DNA of 64,000 nt from Amphritea atlantica (GCF_018860855.1 NZ_JAHKQE010000002.1:1-64000), one strand, 5' to 3'; numbered from the stretch's first letter, positions 1 through 10,430 are shown. Translations and numbers: made by a program. The notes: a model not told the origin generated them from the sequence alone.

Positions 1-94
1 AAACCCACGTAGGGTGACGATGAGCCTCGCGAATCGCACCACCTCAATAAAACAAACCCACGTAGGGTGACGATGAGCCTCGCGAATCGCACCA
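1..94. repeat. Tandem direct repeat, 41-bp unit, two copies
   Basis: Positions 1-41 and 54-94 are identical 41-base copies, 53 bases apart. Each runs from AAACCCACGTAGGGTGACGA to GCGAATCGCACCA. The unit is one arm of the longer palindromic element that follows at 101-300, so this looks like partial copies of a dispersed intergenic palindrome. The first copy touches the window edge, so the array may continue upstream. Confidence 0.85.
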
Positions 95-100
95 ACTCAA

Positions 101-300
101 CACACGCCAGAGACAAAAAACCATGGTGCGGTTCATCCTTCACCACCCCCTACGCCAAACCACCTAAGGCGATGGAGAGCCTCGCGAATCGCGCCATCTC
201 ACACACGCCAGAGACAAAAAATCATGGTGCGGTTCATCCTTCACCACCCCCTACGCCAAACCACCTAAGGTGACGGTGAGCCTCGCGAACCGCACCATGG
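101..300. repeat. Two tandem palindromic intergenic elements, about 101-bp period
   Basis: A unit starting CACACGCCAGAGACAAAAAA is repeated at 101 and 202. Inside the second copy, CATGGTGCGGTTC (223-235) and GAACCGCACCATG (287-299) form a perfect 13-bp terminal inverted repeat enclosing about 50 bases. In the first copy the right arm has diverged (GAATCGCGCCAT near 186-197). This resembles REP/BIME-like or small MITE-like elements. A short open frame across the repeats (67-273) is not treated as a gene. Confidence 0.8.
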
Positions 301-330
301 CTACGGCTAGCTACTTAGGTGTCTCGGAGG

Positions 331-336
331 TATAAT
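331..336 (+). promoter_or_regulatory. Probable valS -10 box
   Basis: A perfect TATAAT lies 50 bases upstream of the valS ATG, just beyond the palindromic repeats. No good -35 hexamer is visible at the usual spacing, so the call rests on the -10 and its position only. Confidence 0.4.
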
Positions 337-386
337 ATCCGACTATTTTTTTGCACTAATTCTAGCTTTGAGAGCACGGTCTATTA

Positions 387-3242
387 ATGGATACCACCTA
401 CCAGCCGCACGAGATCGAGAAATCCTGGTACAAAACCTGGGAAGAAAAAGGTTACTTCACCCCTTCCGGTGAAGGCGAGGCCTACAGCATTATGATCCCG
501 CCGCCGAATGTCACCGGCAGCCTGCATATGGGTCATGCTTTCCAGCACACCATCATGGATGCGCTGGTTCGCTATCAGCGCATGAAGGGTAAAAACACCC
601 TTTGGCAGGTCGGTACCGACCATGCCGGCATCGCCACCCAAATGGTGGTTGAGCGTAAACTGGCGGCTGAAGAACAGAAAACCCGTCACGATCTAGGCCG
701 TGATGCTTTTATCGAAAAAATCTGGGAATGGAAAGCCGAATCCGGTGGCATGATCACCAACCAAATGCGCCGTTTAGGTGATTCCGTTGACTGGCCAAGC
801 GAACGCTTCACCATGGATTCCGGTTTTTATACCGCCGTGCAAGAAGTGTTTATCCGTCTCTATGATGAAGGCCTGATCTACCGTGGTAAGCGTCTGGTTA
901 ACTGGGATCCAAAACTACACACCGCGATTTCTGATCTTGAAGTGGAAAACCGCGATGTCAAAGGCAAGATGTGGTATCTGCGCTACCCACTGGCTGACGG
1001 TGTTAAAACCGCCGCTGGCGAAGACTATCTGGTGGTTGGTACAACCCGTCCAGAAACCCTGCTCGGGGATACCGGTGTTGCGGTTAATCCCGATGATGAG
1101 CGTTATAAAGACCTGATCGGCAAAGAGATTATTCTGCCGCTGGTTGGCCGTCGCATCCCCATCGTTGGCGATGAACACGCCGATATGGAAAAAGGCACCG
1201 GTTGTGTGAAAATCACCCCCGCCCACGACTTCAACGATAACGAAGTCGGCAAGCGCTGCCAGCTGCCAATGATCAATATTCTCACCCTCAACGGTGATAT
1301 TCGTGATGAAGCCGAGACTTTCAACACCGATGGCAGTGAAAACCACACGTTAGACAAAACCCTGCCGGAAAAATACCACGGCATGGAACGTTTTGCTGCC
1401 CGTAAGGCGATCGTTGCCGATATGGAAGCTGCCGGTTTATTGGTCAAGATCGAAGAAAACGATATGACCATCCCCTACGGCGACCGCGGTGGCGTGGTCA
1501 TCGAGCCAATGCTGACCGATCAGTGGTTTGCCGATGCCAAAACCCTATCAGGCCCGGCGATCAAAGCCGTTGAAGATGGCGATATCAAATTCGTACCTAA
1601 ACAGTATGAAAACATGTTCTTCGCCTGGATGCGGGATATCCAAGACTGGTGTATCTCCCGTCAGCTGTGGTGGGGTCACCGTATTCCGGCCTTCTACGAT
1701 AACGAAGGTAATGTCTACGTAGCGAAAGATGCGGCGGCGGCCCGTGAGAAATATGGTCTGGATCTCGAAACCGAACTGCGTCAAGACGATGATGTACTCG
1801 ACACTTGGTTCAGCTCCGGCCTATGGACCTTTGGTACCTTAGGTTGGCCCGAAAACACCGAACGTCTGCAAACCTTCCATCCAACCGATGTGCTGGTGAC
1901 TGGCTTCGATATCATCTTCTTCTGGGTTGCTCGGATGATGATGATGACCATGCACCTCATCAAAGATGAGAACGACAAGCCGCAGGTACCGTTCAAAACC
2001 GTTTATGTCACCGGTCTGATCCGCGATGAAAACGGCGACAAAATGTCCAAATCCAAGGGCAACGTACTTGACCCACTGGATATGATCGACGGCATCAGCC
2101 TGCCGGATCTGCTGGAAAAACGTACCGGCAACATGATGCAGCCGCAACTGGCTGAGAAAATTGGTAAACGTACCGAAAAACAGTTCCCAGAAGGGATCTC
2201 CGCCCACGGCACCGATGCGATGCGCTTCACCCTCGCCGCTTTGGCCTCTACCGGTCGGGATATCAACTGGGATGTGAAACGACTAGAAGGTTACCGTAAC
2301 TTCTGTAATAAAATCTGGAACGCCGCCCGTTATGTGCAGATGAACACCGACGGTGAAGACTATGGTCAGAACGGTGGCGACGTTGAGTTGTCATTGGCCG
2401 ACCGCTGGATCGCCAGCGAACTACAGAAAGTCGAAGCCGATGTAACCAAACATCTGGATGAATACCGCTTTGATCTGGCCTCTCAGACGCTGTACGACTT
2501 CATCTGGAACGAATACTGTGGCTGGTATCTAGAGCTTTCCAAACCCGTACTCTGGGACGACAACGCCTCAGCTGAAGCCAAGCGCGGTACTCGCCGCACA
2601 CTGGTACGCGCACTGGAAGTAATTCTACGTCTGACTCACCCGATCATGCCGTACATCACCGAAGAGATCTGGCAGTCGATTAAAGAGATTGCCGGTGTTG
2701 AAGGTGAAACAATCATGCTGCAACCTTTCCCCGTTGCCAATGAAGCGCAACATGATGCCGCCGCTGAAGCCGATATCAACTGGCTGAAAGGGGTTATCAC
2801 AGGGGTGCGTAATATCCGTGGTGAGATGGGTATCTCCCCCGCGAAAGGGCTGGATATCCTGATCCAAAAAGGCACCGCCGACGATAAAACCCGTCTCGAT
2901 GCCAACCGTTCTTTCCTTGCGAAACTCGCCTCTCTCAGCTCGATCACTTGGCTGGAAGCCGGTGAAGAAGCGCCGATGTCTGCCGTTCAATTGGTCGGCG
3001 ATATGCAGGTGCTCGTGCCGATGGCTGGCCTGATCGACAAAGATGCCGAACTGGCCCGTCTGAAGAAAGAGATGGATAAGCTACAGAAAGAAGCCGGTCG
3101 TCTGGAAGGCAAACTAAACAACGACAAATTCGTTGCGAATGCACCGGAAGCCGTTGTGGCTAAAGAGCGGGAGAAGCTGGCGGAATACAAAGCCTCTCTT
3201 GGTCAATTGAGCGAGCAATACGGCAAGATCGAGGCGCTGTAA
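387..3242 (+). CDS. valS: Valyl-tRNA synthetase
   Basis: Class I aminoacyl-tRNA synthetase that charges tRNA-Val in the cytoplasm and edits misactivated threonine. The 951-residue length equals that of E. coli ValS. The HIGH motif appears as HMGH at residues 47-50 after PPPNVTGSL, and KMSKS is at 552-556. The CP1 editing domain lies between them, with the [12 protein letters not shown] and [10 protein letters not shown] segments. The C-terminal ~65 residues are a Lys/Glu-rich coiled coil typical of ValRS tRNA-binding arms. The start is the only ATG fitting the family N-terminus ([15 protein letters not shown]). It is monocistronic, followed by a strong terminator. Nothing odd is seen. Confidence 0.98.
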   Translation: MDTTYQPHEIEKSWYKTWEEKGYFTPSGEGEAYSIMIPPPNVTGSLHMGHAFQHTIMDALVRYQRMKGKNTLWQVGTDHAGIATQMVVERKLAAEEQKTRHDLGRDAFIEKIWEWKAESGGMITNQMRRLGDSVDWPSERFTMDSGFYTAVQEVFIRLYDEGLIYRGKRLVNWDPKLHTAISDLEVENRDVKGKMWYLRYPLADGVKTAAGEDYLVVGTTRPETLLGDTGVAVNPDDERYKDLIGKEIILPLVGRRIPIVGDEHADMEKGTGCVKITPAHDFNDNEVGKRCQLPMINILTLNGDIRDEAETFNTDGSENHTLDKTLPEKYHGMERFAARKAIVADMEAAGLLVKIEENDMTIPYGDRGGVVIEPMLTDQWFADAKTLSGPAIKAVEDGDIKFVPKQYENMFFAWMRDIQDWCISRQLWWGHRIPAFYDNEGNVYVAKDAAAAREKYGLDLETELRQDDDVLDTWFSSGLWTFGTLGWPENTERLQTFHPTDVLVTGFDIIFFWVARMMMMTMHLIKDENDKPQVPFKTVYVTGLIRDENGDKMSKSKGNVLDPLDMIDGISLPDLLEKRTGNMMQPQLAEKIGKRTEKQFPEGISAHGTDAMRFTLAALASTGRDINWDVKRLEGYRNFCNKIWNAARYVQMNTDGEDYGQNGGDVELSLADRWIASELQKVEADVTKHLDEYRFDLASQTLYDFIWNEYCGWYLELSKPVLWDDNASAEAKRGTRRTLVRALEVILRLTHPIMPYITEEIWQSIKEIAGVEGETIMLQPFPVANEAQHDAAAEADINWLKGVITGVRNIRGEMGISPAKGLDILIQKGTADDKTRLDANRSFLAKLASLSSITWLEAGEEAPMSAVQLVGDMQVLVPMAGLIDKDAELARLKKEMDKLQKEAGRLEGKLNNDKFVANAPEAVVAKEREKLAEYKASLGQLSEQYGKIEAL

Positions 3243-3254
3243 GGGCCAAAGGGC

Positions 3255-3293
3255 CGTCGTTCGAACGTCGCTTCGCGACTTGCTCGTCGTTCG
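3255..3293. repeat. Short direct repeat flanking a small hairpin after valS
   Basis: CGTCGTTCG occurs at 3255-3263 and again at 3285-3293. Between them is GTCGC-TTC-GCGAC (3267-3279), a small stem-loop. It lies between the valS stop codon and its terminator. Function unknown; possibly a remnant of a repeat family. Confidence 0.45.
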
Positions 3294-3310
3294 TAGTCCG
3301 AAAAAGAAAA

Positions 3311-3340
3311 AAGCCCAGCAGAGATGCTGGGCTTTTTTTT
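3311..3340 (+). terminator. Rho-independent terminator of valS
   Basis: AAGCCCAGCA / TGCTGGGCTT form a perfect 10-bp stem with a GAGA loop (3311-3334), followed directly by a T-run. An A-run upstream could let it work weakly in the other direction too. Confidence 0.93.
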
Positions 3341-3523
3341 GGTTATAAACAGTACATAACAGCGGAGCTGAGTAGGCGGAGCCTCATCCTGCGAATTGAA
3401 TTCCCCTGTGTCACTCTAGTTATTACACTCAAAAGTAATCTGGAAAGATATCTCAATAAAATACCCTTTCTAACTGCTCCCATACATCACGATGATTGTA
3501 GCAATAGTTTTAACCTAGGCTGC

Positions 3524-4810
3524 CTAGATCTTGTCACCATTCATGGTCATCTGCCCCTTTTCAAGCTTGAATGTGAACTTGTCACCGTTTTTCTCAAGCA
3601 TAGCGGCCGCCATCGGATTGAACCTGCCAACCAAATCTTTGGCTTCCTTACCAATATTAGCGCTGAAATCGACAAAAGCTGCATTCATTAGGGCCTGTGG
3701 ATTGGCTCCGCTACGAGACTTAAACCCGTCCTGGAGATAATGTTCAGGTAGTTTCTCGGCATCCAGCTTAGCAACACCGCTAGCGTTGATAATGTGGGCA
3801 CCATTTTGTTTGAACTGAAAGCTCTGCAGCTCAAATTGTGGATTCTGAGCAAGCAACTGATCTGCGCGCTCATTCATAACACCTTCAACTGCTTGCTTCA
3901 TTTCACGATCGCTCCAGCCATATTTGGCACCTTCCTGAGCAACTTCTAATATTTTCACAACAGCTTTGCCATCTAGGCCGGAAATTTTGTATTTCAACTC
4001 GCCATCAGAAAGGTGCTGCCCTTCTCCTTCGAAGCTACCTAAGTTAACCGCCAAGCTAGTAGTGAATTCATCATCGACTTTACTCGCAATATCGACTCCA
4101 AACGACTTAATAGTAATGCCTTCAATCGAGGCTTCTGCAATCTCAATAGTCGCCTGGCCTTCACCTTCTTCGCCATCAAAACTGTTGTTAACGAACAATT
4201 TCCCGCCAGAAAAACCGATGACACTATGACGCTCTTTGAGCATGAATTCAGGCATATCAGCGGTCATTTCAAAATTTTCGGGCCGGCCTTCGTCATTAAA
4301 GTTATCGGCAGAGAACTCAACCGTTATCGGTTTAACGGTCATAGCACTGCTTCTTTCGGCAAAATCGATATTAGGAATAATCATCTCACCATCGATGCTA
4401 TCGCTTTTCATGTTACCTTCGACAACAATTGGCTGACCATCTAAAACAAGGCGGGTGATGGTCTTTTCATCGTTCCCTTTCATGACAGGGTTAGTGATCT
4501 TCGCAGTGTAAGAAGGGCCCGTCAGCAGAGAAGTAAGGCCGTGATTGACGGTATATTCGACTTGAAACTCAGTAGGCCGGCGCGTATTACTATCGTTCAG
4601 GAGAATAACGCCAGAGGAAGACATAAGACCACCTTGCTGGGACTTGATGGTCACATCAAATTGCTCACCCAAAATAGTCGTATCATTAAGCTGCTCGACA
4701 AGATTTTCGACGCCCGCCTTAACATGATCTTGGTAGCTAACTTGTTTAACACCAGCATAACCGACAACAGCAGCGGCTGCGATAGCGACTGCTATATACG
4801 TTTTCTTCAT
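3524..4810 (-). CDS. DUF945 (YdgA-like) family protein
   Basis: The 428-residue protein starts with a short positively charged N-terminus and a hydrophobic segment (about residues 4-20, IAVAIAAAAVVGYAG), so it is probably membrane-anchored or exported with its body in the periplasm. Length, N-terminal segment and long beta-rich body match the DUF945/YdgA family, whose molecular function is not established. The start is supported by a GGAGAACGTTCA stretch just upstream on the minus strand. It stands alone: valS is convergent on one side and a 264-bp gap lies on the other. No pathway can be assigned. Confidence 0.75.
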   Translation of the reverse strand: MKKTYIAVAIAAAAVVGYAGVKQVSYQDHVKAGVENLVEQLNDTTILGEQFDVTIKSQQGGLMSSSGVILLNDSNTRRPTEFQVEYTVNHGLTSLLTGPSYTAKITNPVMKGNDEKTITRLVLDGQPIVVEGNMKSDSIDGEMIIPNIDFAERSSAMTVKPITVEFSADNFNDEGRPENFEMTADMPEFMLKERHSVIGFSGGKLFVNNSFDGEEGEGQATIEIAEASIEGITIKSFGVDIASKVDDEFTTSLAVNLGSFEGEGQHLSDGELKYKISGLDGKAVVKILEVAQEGAKYGWSDREMKQAVEGVMNERADQLLAQNPQFELQSFQFKQNGAHIINASGVAKLDAEKLPEHYLQDGFKSRSGANPQALMNAAFVDFSANIGKEAKDLVGRFNPMAAAMLEKNGDKFTFKLEKGQMTMNGDKI

Positions 4811-5074
4811 TGAACGTTCTCCATGTTCATTGCGCCCCGGTCTAGGAATCAGATGACACCTAAACGCTACGTGAGGCGATAATAGTTATTAATAAATAGT
4901 GAATTTTATAACGGCTAAAGACTTGTTTACTAAAGGCGGCATCAAATACTCAAATACCAACGGTATCACCACCTGATAAATCGCATAAGTGGAGGTTGAA
5001 ATATCGAACTTATTTGCATCTTCTCTAATAATTCACCCAACGCCTTCTTGATTTTAATTCTCTACTCTTTTCTT

Positions 5075-5647
5075 CTACTCAACACCATTACCCAACTCCT
5101 TCGCTAACATCATTTTCAGCACGTCCGTTTTATAAGCATATTGTGCGGGGATTCGCAGGAGCGGGAGTTTTGATTGTTTGCAGATTTTCATCAGCAGTTC
5201 GTCGCGTTTCTGCCGATGTTTCTGGTTGTGGCTTTTGTCGTCGAGTTCGATGGCAGCGACAGGGGTTAGGTCGTCTGTTTTGCAAATGATGAAATCGAAA
5301 TGTTTGGCACTGATGGCGTTAAAAGCTTTCTGCCACTGACTACGGTTACGGCTCGGCTGAGGCTCTAACACGTCGGCAACCCGAACTTTGCCGAACACCT
5401 GATGCTGATCACTGTCGATGGCTTTTAGTAACACACCATAGAAGGAACGCTCCGCGGGGGTAAAAAGTGGGCCGCATTGACGATAGCCTAACTCCTCAGG
5501 TATACCCAACGTCGCTGAGGGTACTAAATCCGTCTCTTCGGGCAGTTCTTTAACTGTGTCTTTGCGCGCCATACGCGGCTGTTTTTTGTTTACCGCTATA
5601 TACAAAACAGCACCGACAACAAGAAACAATAAAATAAAAAATTTCAT
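5075..5647 (-). CDS. DUF2726 domain protein, membrane-anchored
   Basis: A 190-residue protein with an N-terminal transmembrane segment (about residues 2-17, KFFILLFLVVGAVLYI) and a cytosolic domain matching DUF2726. The domain contains FDFIICKTDDL, then AAIELDDKSH and LPLLRIPAQYAY. The pattern recalls PD-(D/E)XK-nuclease-like folds (D near FDF, E-x-D in AAIELDD), and a nuclease-related role has been suggested for the family. That is inference only. The gene lies 2 bases downstream of the next gene (5650-6264) on the same strand, so the two are almost surely co-transcribed. Confidence 0.75.
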   Translation of the reverse strand: MKFFILLFLVVGAVLYIAVNKKQPRMARKDTVKELPEETDLVPSATLGIPEELGYRQCGPLFTPAERSFYGVLLKAIDSDQHQVFGKVRVADVLEPQPSRNRSQWQKAFNAISAKHFDFIICKTDDLTPVAAIELDDKSHNQKHRQKRDELLMKICKQSKLPLLRIPAQYAYKTDVLKMMLAKELGNGVE

Positions 5648-5649
5648 TA

Positions 5650-6264
5650 TTAACTATCCTCTCCACAGGCTTTATCACGATTGTAAATATCGATATTTTT
5701 ACGGGTGCGGGCGGCTTTGAGCGTTAGCATGGAGCACTTTTGGCGCTGCTCGGCGTTTTCACCTACCGGTGCTGAACGGCGGACTTTTGCGATAACAGGC
5801 TGATAGCTAGCAGCCGCATTGCAATAAAGCCGTTTGTAGTTTGGATAGTTCAGTGAGTTGCTGGATCGCTGCTGTAATGTTTGACAGGTTTCCCGAAAGA
5901 ACTGGCTGGCGGCTTCAGAACACGCGGAATAATTTAACAGATCAGCTTTCAGTGGTTGGCAGACGCTATTCGGGCGTAGCCGCCACATTTGATACTGAAA
6001 ACTCACCGGTTGATTATGGTATTCGACAACGATCGATTTGAGTTCTACCCCAATACTATCATGCATGGGTTTCATAATGGCGCGGGCCAGTTTCTGGCTA
6101 AAGTTCACATAGGTATCGGTCAACACATCCGCGTAGGTGACGCTAGGCACGAGTAGACCGCCGGCCAGCAATAGGGAAATACTGTGGCGTTTGGTATAAG
6201 TAACAATAGGGGTCAAACAACTAACGATGAGCCACAAGTAATGACTCTTAAAAAAAGCATCCAT
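5650..6264 (-). CDS. Hypothetical exported Cys-containing protein
   Basis: A 204-residue protein I do not recognise. The N-terminus has two hydrophobic stretches: about residues 9-22, and about 28-45, where the second ends in a signal-peptidase-like VTYA-DV site. The mature part has cysteines spaced as in secreted disulfide proteins (NSVCQ, YSACSEA, ETCQTL, LYCNAA, KCSML, DKACGED). The likely fate is periplasmic or membrane-tethered. It sits 2 bases upstream of the DUF2726 gene, which suggests a two-gene unit. The start ATG has a weak GGAT upstream; an internal start just before the second hydrophobic stretch would give a cleaner signal peptide, but no good start codon is there. Confidence 0.6.
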   Translation of the reverse strand: MDAFFKSHYLWLIVSCLTPIVTYTKRHSISLLLAGGLLVPSVTYADVLTDTYVNFSQKLARAIMKPMHDSIGVELKSIVVEYHNQPVSFQYQMWRLRPNSVCQPLKADLLNYSACSEAASQFFRETCQTLQQRSSNSLNYPNYKRLYCNAAASYQPVIAKVRRSAPVGENAEQRQKCSMLTLKAARTRKNIDIYNRDKACGEDS

Positions 6265-6518
6265 GTTATATCCATTTCAGAGAGCCGCTCTGCGCCTCTG
6301 GGTCGTCCTGACCAACTACGTGATTGCTCTAACAATCGGGTGACGAGTTAATTTTTTATAGTCATACCTGAATGTACCCCGCCAACACTGTTCACTCAAC
6401 CCCAGAACAAAATTAAGCGGAATAACTAGCAAGAGGCTCCTTTTTAACAACCCTAAGAGAGAGCCTTACTCATTTTTTTAACAACGGTCGGTGCGACCTG
6501 CCCACAAACCGACCGATA

Positions 6519-8153
6519 TTAGATTTTAAATTGGCCAACCTTGGTATTCAGTTCAGCCGCTAATTTTGAAAGTTCATCGCTCGCGGTGGATATCTGCAAC
6601 GCACCATCGGAAGAGGCCTGAGAAGCATCATGAATCGCCTCCAACGAACGATTGATCTCTTTGGCAACACCGGTTTGTTCTTCGCTAGCCGAGGCGATAT
6701 GGGTATTCATATTGGTAATCATGCCCACCGCTGAAGAGATACCCTGCAGCGCATTCCCCGCTTCCGTAGCTTTAGCGCCGGTCTGTTCGGCTTCTTGCTG
6801 ACTCTGTTCCATCGCACTCACCGCAGAACGAGTGCCAGCCTGTAGATGCTCAATCGCCTGTTGAATCTCTGTCGTAGATTGCTGAGTTCGCTGTGCCAGC
6901 GTCCGTACTTCATCGGCAACCACGGCAAAACCTCTCCCTTGATCACCTGCTCGGGCCGCTTCGATTGCTGCATTCAGGGCCAACAAGTTTGTCTGATCAG
7001 CAATATCGTTGATGACATCGATAATTGAACCAATATTTTCGCTATTCTTTTCCACTGCGCGAATACGATCAGACACCTGGGCAACATTGCCCACAAGAGT
7101 ATTCGTCGAAGCAACCGCCGCCGATACAATACTGTTACCTTGGTCCGCTTGCTCTTGCATTATTTTCGTCTGGCTATCGGCATGTTCAGCATTTTTGGCC
7201 ACATCCTGAGAGGTAGCCACCATCTCATTCATCGCTTGGGCCACCTGCTCGATTTCCATACGCTGGCTATCGATGCTGTGGTTGGTCTGCTCGCTAATCG
7301 CTGACATCTCTTCAGCTGCTGAGGCGAGTTGAATGGTGGCACGACTAATACCGCTAATAAGCACGCATTGGTGAGTTAGCATTTGATTAAAGTTTTCCGA
7401 CATTTTGCCTAGCTCATCAGTACTATTCACTTCAACCGTGGCGGTCAGGTCTGATGTTCTTGCCACTTGATCCATCGCAAGGCTAAGAGCGTCCAACGGT
7501 TTACGAATAGAGCGATATACCAATGTGCTCAATAGCGCCAGCAGCACAATTATGCAGCCGCCCAGTAACAGCATAATAATTACCGAGGTCTCATAGGCCA
7601 TCGCGACATGGCTCCGCTCTTCCGCGGCTACTCGTAATTGCAGGTTGATCAGGCTGGCTATCTTGTCGCTGATCGGATCAATATTCTGATACAGCGGGCC
7701 ATCAAATGCGCCTAACTGGCCACGTATATTGCCCAGCCCAGCCGCTTTTATGCCAGATTCAAGTTGATCTAACGAACGGTTAGCGACAACAAACAGCGCT
7801 TGCGCCTCTTTTGCCAGCTGCGCTTCTTCATCGTTGAGTGCACGCGCGGTGTAATCTTGCCATTTTTGAGCAATTTTTTGACGCGCAGCCTGGATACCTT
7901 TTAACGCTTCATCACCGGTCAGGATACCGGCATTTGCCTTATTGACCGCATCAATCACCAGTACCGCATACTCATCTGCGATCACCTTTAGATCCTTTAG
8001 CGGGATAACACGATCTTCATAGATACGATCAACACCATCATTGGCGCGCTGCAGTTCACTGAGCGCGGTGACGATGATGATGATCATACCAATCACCGGA
8101 AGAATAGAAGTTAGTATTAACTTACTTCGGATAGATAGACCCTTTAAAAGCAT
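6519..8153 (-). CDS. Methyl-accepting chemotaxis protein (4HB-HAMP-signal)
   Basis: Transmembrane chemoreceptor passing ligand signals to CheA/CheW. From the chosen start: TM1 (about residues 9-32), a periplasmic helical domain of about 155 residues resembling the four-helix-bundle MCP sensor, TM2 ([19 protein letters not shown]), a HAMP linker, then the long cytoplasmic signalling hairpin with the highly conserved tip [19 protein letters not shown] place the start at 8153, because GGAGCTGTTT precedes that ATG and [12 protein letters not shown] is a normal MCP N-terminus. An upstream in-frame start at 8240 would add 29 unlikely residues. The ligand is unknown. No other chemotaxis gene is nearby, so it is an orphan receptor. 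Confidence 0.93.
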   Translation of the reverse strand: MLLKGLSIRSKLILTSILPVIGMIIIIVTALSELQRANDGVDRIYEDRVIPLKDLKVIADEYAVLVIDAVNKANAGILTGDEALKGIQAARQKIAQKWQDYTARALNDEEAQLAKEAQALFVVANRSLDQLESGIKAAGLGNIRGQLGAFDGPLYQNIDPISDKIASLINLQLRVAAEERSHVAMAYETSVIIMLLLGGCIIVLLALLSTLVYRSIRKPLDALSLAMDQVARTSDLTATVEVNSTDELGKMSENFNQMLTHQCVLISGISRATIQLASAAEEMSAISEQTNHSIDSQRMEIEQVAQAMNEMVATSQDVAKNAEHADSQTKIMQEQADQGNSIVSAAVASTNTLVGNVAQVSDRIRAVEKNSENIGSIIDVINDIADQTNLLALNAAIEAARAGDQGRGFAVVADEVRTLAQRTQQSTTEIQQAIEHLQAGTRSAVSAMEQSQQEAEQTGAKATEAGNALQGISSAVGMITNMNTHIASASEEQTGVAKEINRSLEAIHDASQASSDGALQISTASDELSKLAAELNTKVGQFKI

Positions 8154-8425
8154 AAACAGCTCCGCAGCCCTAACAAACACCACTAGGCCTGACATAAGAC
8201 GGGCTCGGATTCCAACAAACCCTAAATTCAATAACTGCAATATTCTGTATCTATTACCTCTATGGTAGATATCATCACATCATATAATGTTTCTCTGTCA
8301 CTACAATCAATGAATTACCCACTTTGATTCTAAAGAATAGCAGCAATCGCCGCCCCTAGGCCTGCTGACATCTCTACAAGAGATAAAAACATATCGCAAT
8401 CAACGGACTAGAATGGCGTGCACAG

Positions 8426-8450
8426 TAAAAACCCGGCACGAAGGCCGGGT
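8426..8450 (-). terminator. Terminator of the EF-hand-like gene
   Basis: ACCCGGC (8431-8437) and GCCGGGT (8444-8450) form a 7-bp GC stem. Read on the minus strand it is followed by TTTT, about 90 bases past the stop codon of the gene at 8538-9011. Confidence 0.75.
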
Positions 8451-8537
8451 TGGGGATGTTATAGAATACGACATCAATTAACGACGTGAGGTTACCTTTT
8501 CAGGGGCCCATAGCGCGGCTAACCCTGAAACTGATAC

Positions 8538-9011
8538 TCAAGCAGTGGTATTCAGCAGAATACCGGTGGTAGAGCTAGAACTAGAGCTGTCTTGACTCTG
8601 AAACAGAGAGATCAGTTCATCAAAGTTGACCGTGCCATCATCTTCAAAAATCGAAGCAACAGCCTCTTCGCCAAACTCTTCCGTCAGTGCTAACTGCAAC
8701 TCTTCACTAGAAACCATTCCCTGAGGTGGCGGCGGGGGTGGCGGTGCCATCCCTTGAGTTTCACCACCACTACCAGGCGCATTATTGGCTAATAATGTCG
8801 TTAACTCATCAACATCGATTGAGCCGTCTTCAGCTAACACCGCTGAGGCATCATCACCAAAACGGCTCGTCAGATTTGCAACGAGCGTTTCGGCATCGAT
8901 ACTGCCCTCTTCAACGGCACTCACCATTTGCGAAGCTAACTCATCCGGTGAAGGAGGTTTTTGCATCCCCATCATCGAAGAGCTACCCGCCTGAATACCT
9001 GTAATACTCAT
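8538..9011 (-). CDS. EF-hand-like protein with degenerate loops
   Basis: A 157-residue acidic protein with three or four EF-hand-like helix-loop-helix units: VEEGSIDAETLVANL, AEDGSIDVDELTTLL and FEDDGTVNFDELISLF, plus the FGEEAVASI helix. In each loop the central Gly and hydrophobic position 8 are present, but the position-1 Asp that binds calcium is replaced, so binding is doubtful. A proline run (PPPPPPP) links the two halves, and the tail is Ser-rich. The Met-rich N-terminus (SSSMMGMQKP) resembles small EF-hand proteins seen in other gammaproteobacteria. AAGGAGAG lies 3 bases before the ATG. No signal peptide. Function unknown. Confidence 0.75.
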   Translation of the reverse strand: MSITGIQAGSSSMMGMQKPPSPDELASQMVSAVEEGSIDAETLVANLTSRFGDDASAVLAEDGSIDVDELTTLLANNAPGSGGETQGMAPPPPPPPQGMVSSEELQLALTEEFGEEAVASIFEDDGTVNFDELISLFQSQDSSSSSSTTGILLNTTA

Positions 9012-9382
9012 GGCTCTCTCCTTAACTTAAATTAATATATTTAAAGCTATTCGTTAATTGCAAAGAATATACCGACTGACAATTTTTACGACTTTTTTTA
9101 AGTCTTTTCTCACCATTTTGCGTTTATTAACCAACCCTTAACATAACTTAACCTAACTTTACATTCGGTGATAAAAACGGTTATTTATCATGATGAAAGC
9201 GGAATATTAAAACCAGCCAAAGTAATTAACGCGGCAAATGATTGCCGTCTGCTACATCGTTTTAAAACCTTTTATGAGCAGCTTATCTTTGAGCATCAAA
9301 AAACGATTCAAAATTAAACGCAACTGATAATCTTTTCGTTGCAGGATTCCCCCACTGTTAATTTTACTCTACACTAGAATTC
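9012..9382. other. AT-rich intergenic region, possible 49-residue ORF
   Basis: The spacer separates divergent genes and should hold both their promoters, but no convincing -35/-10 pair was found. A GTG-initiated frame at 9168-9317 (+) would encode 49 residues starting MIKTVIYHDESGILKPAK, with natural-looking composition but no Shine-Dalgarno sequence. I do not call it a gene. CCTTAACATAACTTAACC near 9136-9153 is a short imperfect repeat. Confidence 0.4.
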
Positions 9383-9724
9383 ATGAAGCACATGACCTGC
9401 ATCACATCATCCCAAGAAAAACATCGCCAAATTCATTTTGGGCTTGCGTGTATGTTGTTGTTGGTTCTGATCGAGATGCAGAGCAGAGGGCTGATACGAG
9501 AGCCACTCGCTTCACAACTGTTGTCCGTTAATGAAAGCAATGCCTTACAAGTATTGCTACCAGCCGCCATCGATGACGATCAACCCTGCAATCTCGTTTT
9601 AACAACCAACAATGATCTCCGCCGATTAGGCTCCGTTATCGCCCAGACGGAGATCAACCCTTCTCATCCTGCCCGTCCTCGCTGGATAGCACCCTCCCCT
9701 AGAGCACCGCCCGTTCTTAGCTAA
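9383..9724 (+). CDS. Hypothetical small protein
   Basis: A 113-residue open frame with one hydrophobic segment (about residues 19-31, FGLACMLLLVLIE) followed by a polar region and a Pro/Arg-rich tail. I do not recognise it. It lies 56 bases upstream of the CBS-domain gene in the same direction and could share its transcript. There is no clear ribosome binding site before the ATG, so both start and coding status are uncertain. Confidence 0.4.
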   Translation: MKHMTCITSSQEKHRQIHFGLACMLLLVLIEMQSRGLIREPLASQLLSVNESNALQVLLPAAIDDDQPCNLVLTTNNDLRRLGSVIAQTEINPSHPARPRWIAPSPRAPPVLS

Positions 9725-9780
9725 TTCTTACATCGCTATTTTTATATTATTGATGACAGCCTTTAAGGCAGGATTACGCT

Positions 9781-10368
9781 ATGAATAATTACAATGAATT
9801 GAAAACGATTCTTCTCGATGCTTCCGCACATATTGCCAGCCCTGAAGAACTACATGAATACACGTTCGAAACCAGTGCCATTGAAGTCATGACCGACTTT
9901 GAGAAAGTCCAACCGCTCATGATGGAACAGGATGTTTCTATCGATGAAGCTCGGCAGATGATGCGTAAAGTGCATGTGCGTTCAGTGCTGGTGATCGATA
10001 AAGATGAAAACTTTCGCGGACTGCTCACTATCGCCGATCTCGAAAGTCGCTCAGCCATGAGTATCGCCACCTCAGCAGGTTTAAAACGACATGACATATC
10101 CATTAAAGAGGTGATGACACCACGGGATCGCTTGCATGCTATTCCATTAAGCGAGGTCAGCCATGCCAGCATCGGCGATCTCTTACGTACACTGCAACAC
10201 ACCGGCACCCCTCATATGTTGGTAGTCGATACTCTAAAACATGAAATACGCGGCGTTATCTCCTCCAGTGATATCGCCCGCCGACTAAAAGTACCGGTCG
10301 AAATATCCAAACGCGCGGCTAACTTCCAAGAAGTTGTTGATGTGCTTTTTTCCGGTCGAGATACTTGA
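9781..10368 (+). CDS. CBS-domain pair protein
   Basis: A 195-residue cytosolic protein with two CBS motifs (about residues 35-95 and 105-175): MTDFEKVQPLMMEQDVSIDE with VLVIDKDENFRGLLTIADLE, then VMTPRDRLHAIPLSEV with MLVVDTLKHEIRGVISSSDI. CBS pairs form Bateman modules that bind adenosyl nucleotides and regulate partner proteins. No catalytic domain is attached, so it is a stand-alone sensor of unknown partner. AGGCAGG 7-8 bases before the ATG supports the start. Downstream is the structured element at 10431-10552. Confidence 0.85.
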   Translation: MNNYNELKTILLDASAHIASPEELHEYTFETSAIEVMTDFEKVQPLMMEQDVSIDEARQMMRKVHVRSVLVIDKDENFRGLLTIADLESRSAMSIATSAGLKRHDISIKEVMTPRDRLHAIPLSEVSHASIGDLLRTLQHTGTPHMLVVDTLKHEIRGVISSSDIARRLKVPVEISKRAANFQEVVDVLFSGRDT

Positions 10369-10430
10369 GCCGACTCAGCCTCGTGACTAACTAATCACGA
10401 GAAATAAAGAATACCTCAACTAAGTAAAAC

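Noticed and set aside
67-273. 68-codon frame across the palindromic repeats
   Set aside because: It consists only of repeat sequence, so the open frame follows from the repeat units and not from selection for protein.
1-300. CRISPR array
   Set aside because: The units are long, palindromic and adjacent, with no spacers of regular length between short repeats, and no cas genes are nearby.
915-1346. 143-codon frame antisense to valS
   Set aside because: It is a shadow of the valS reading frame, with no start signal and no independent support.
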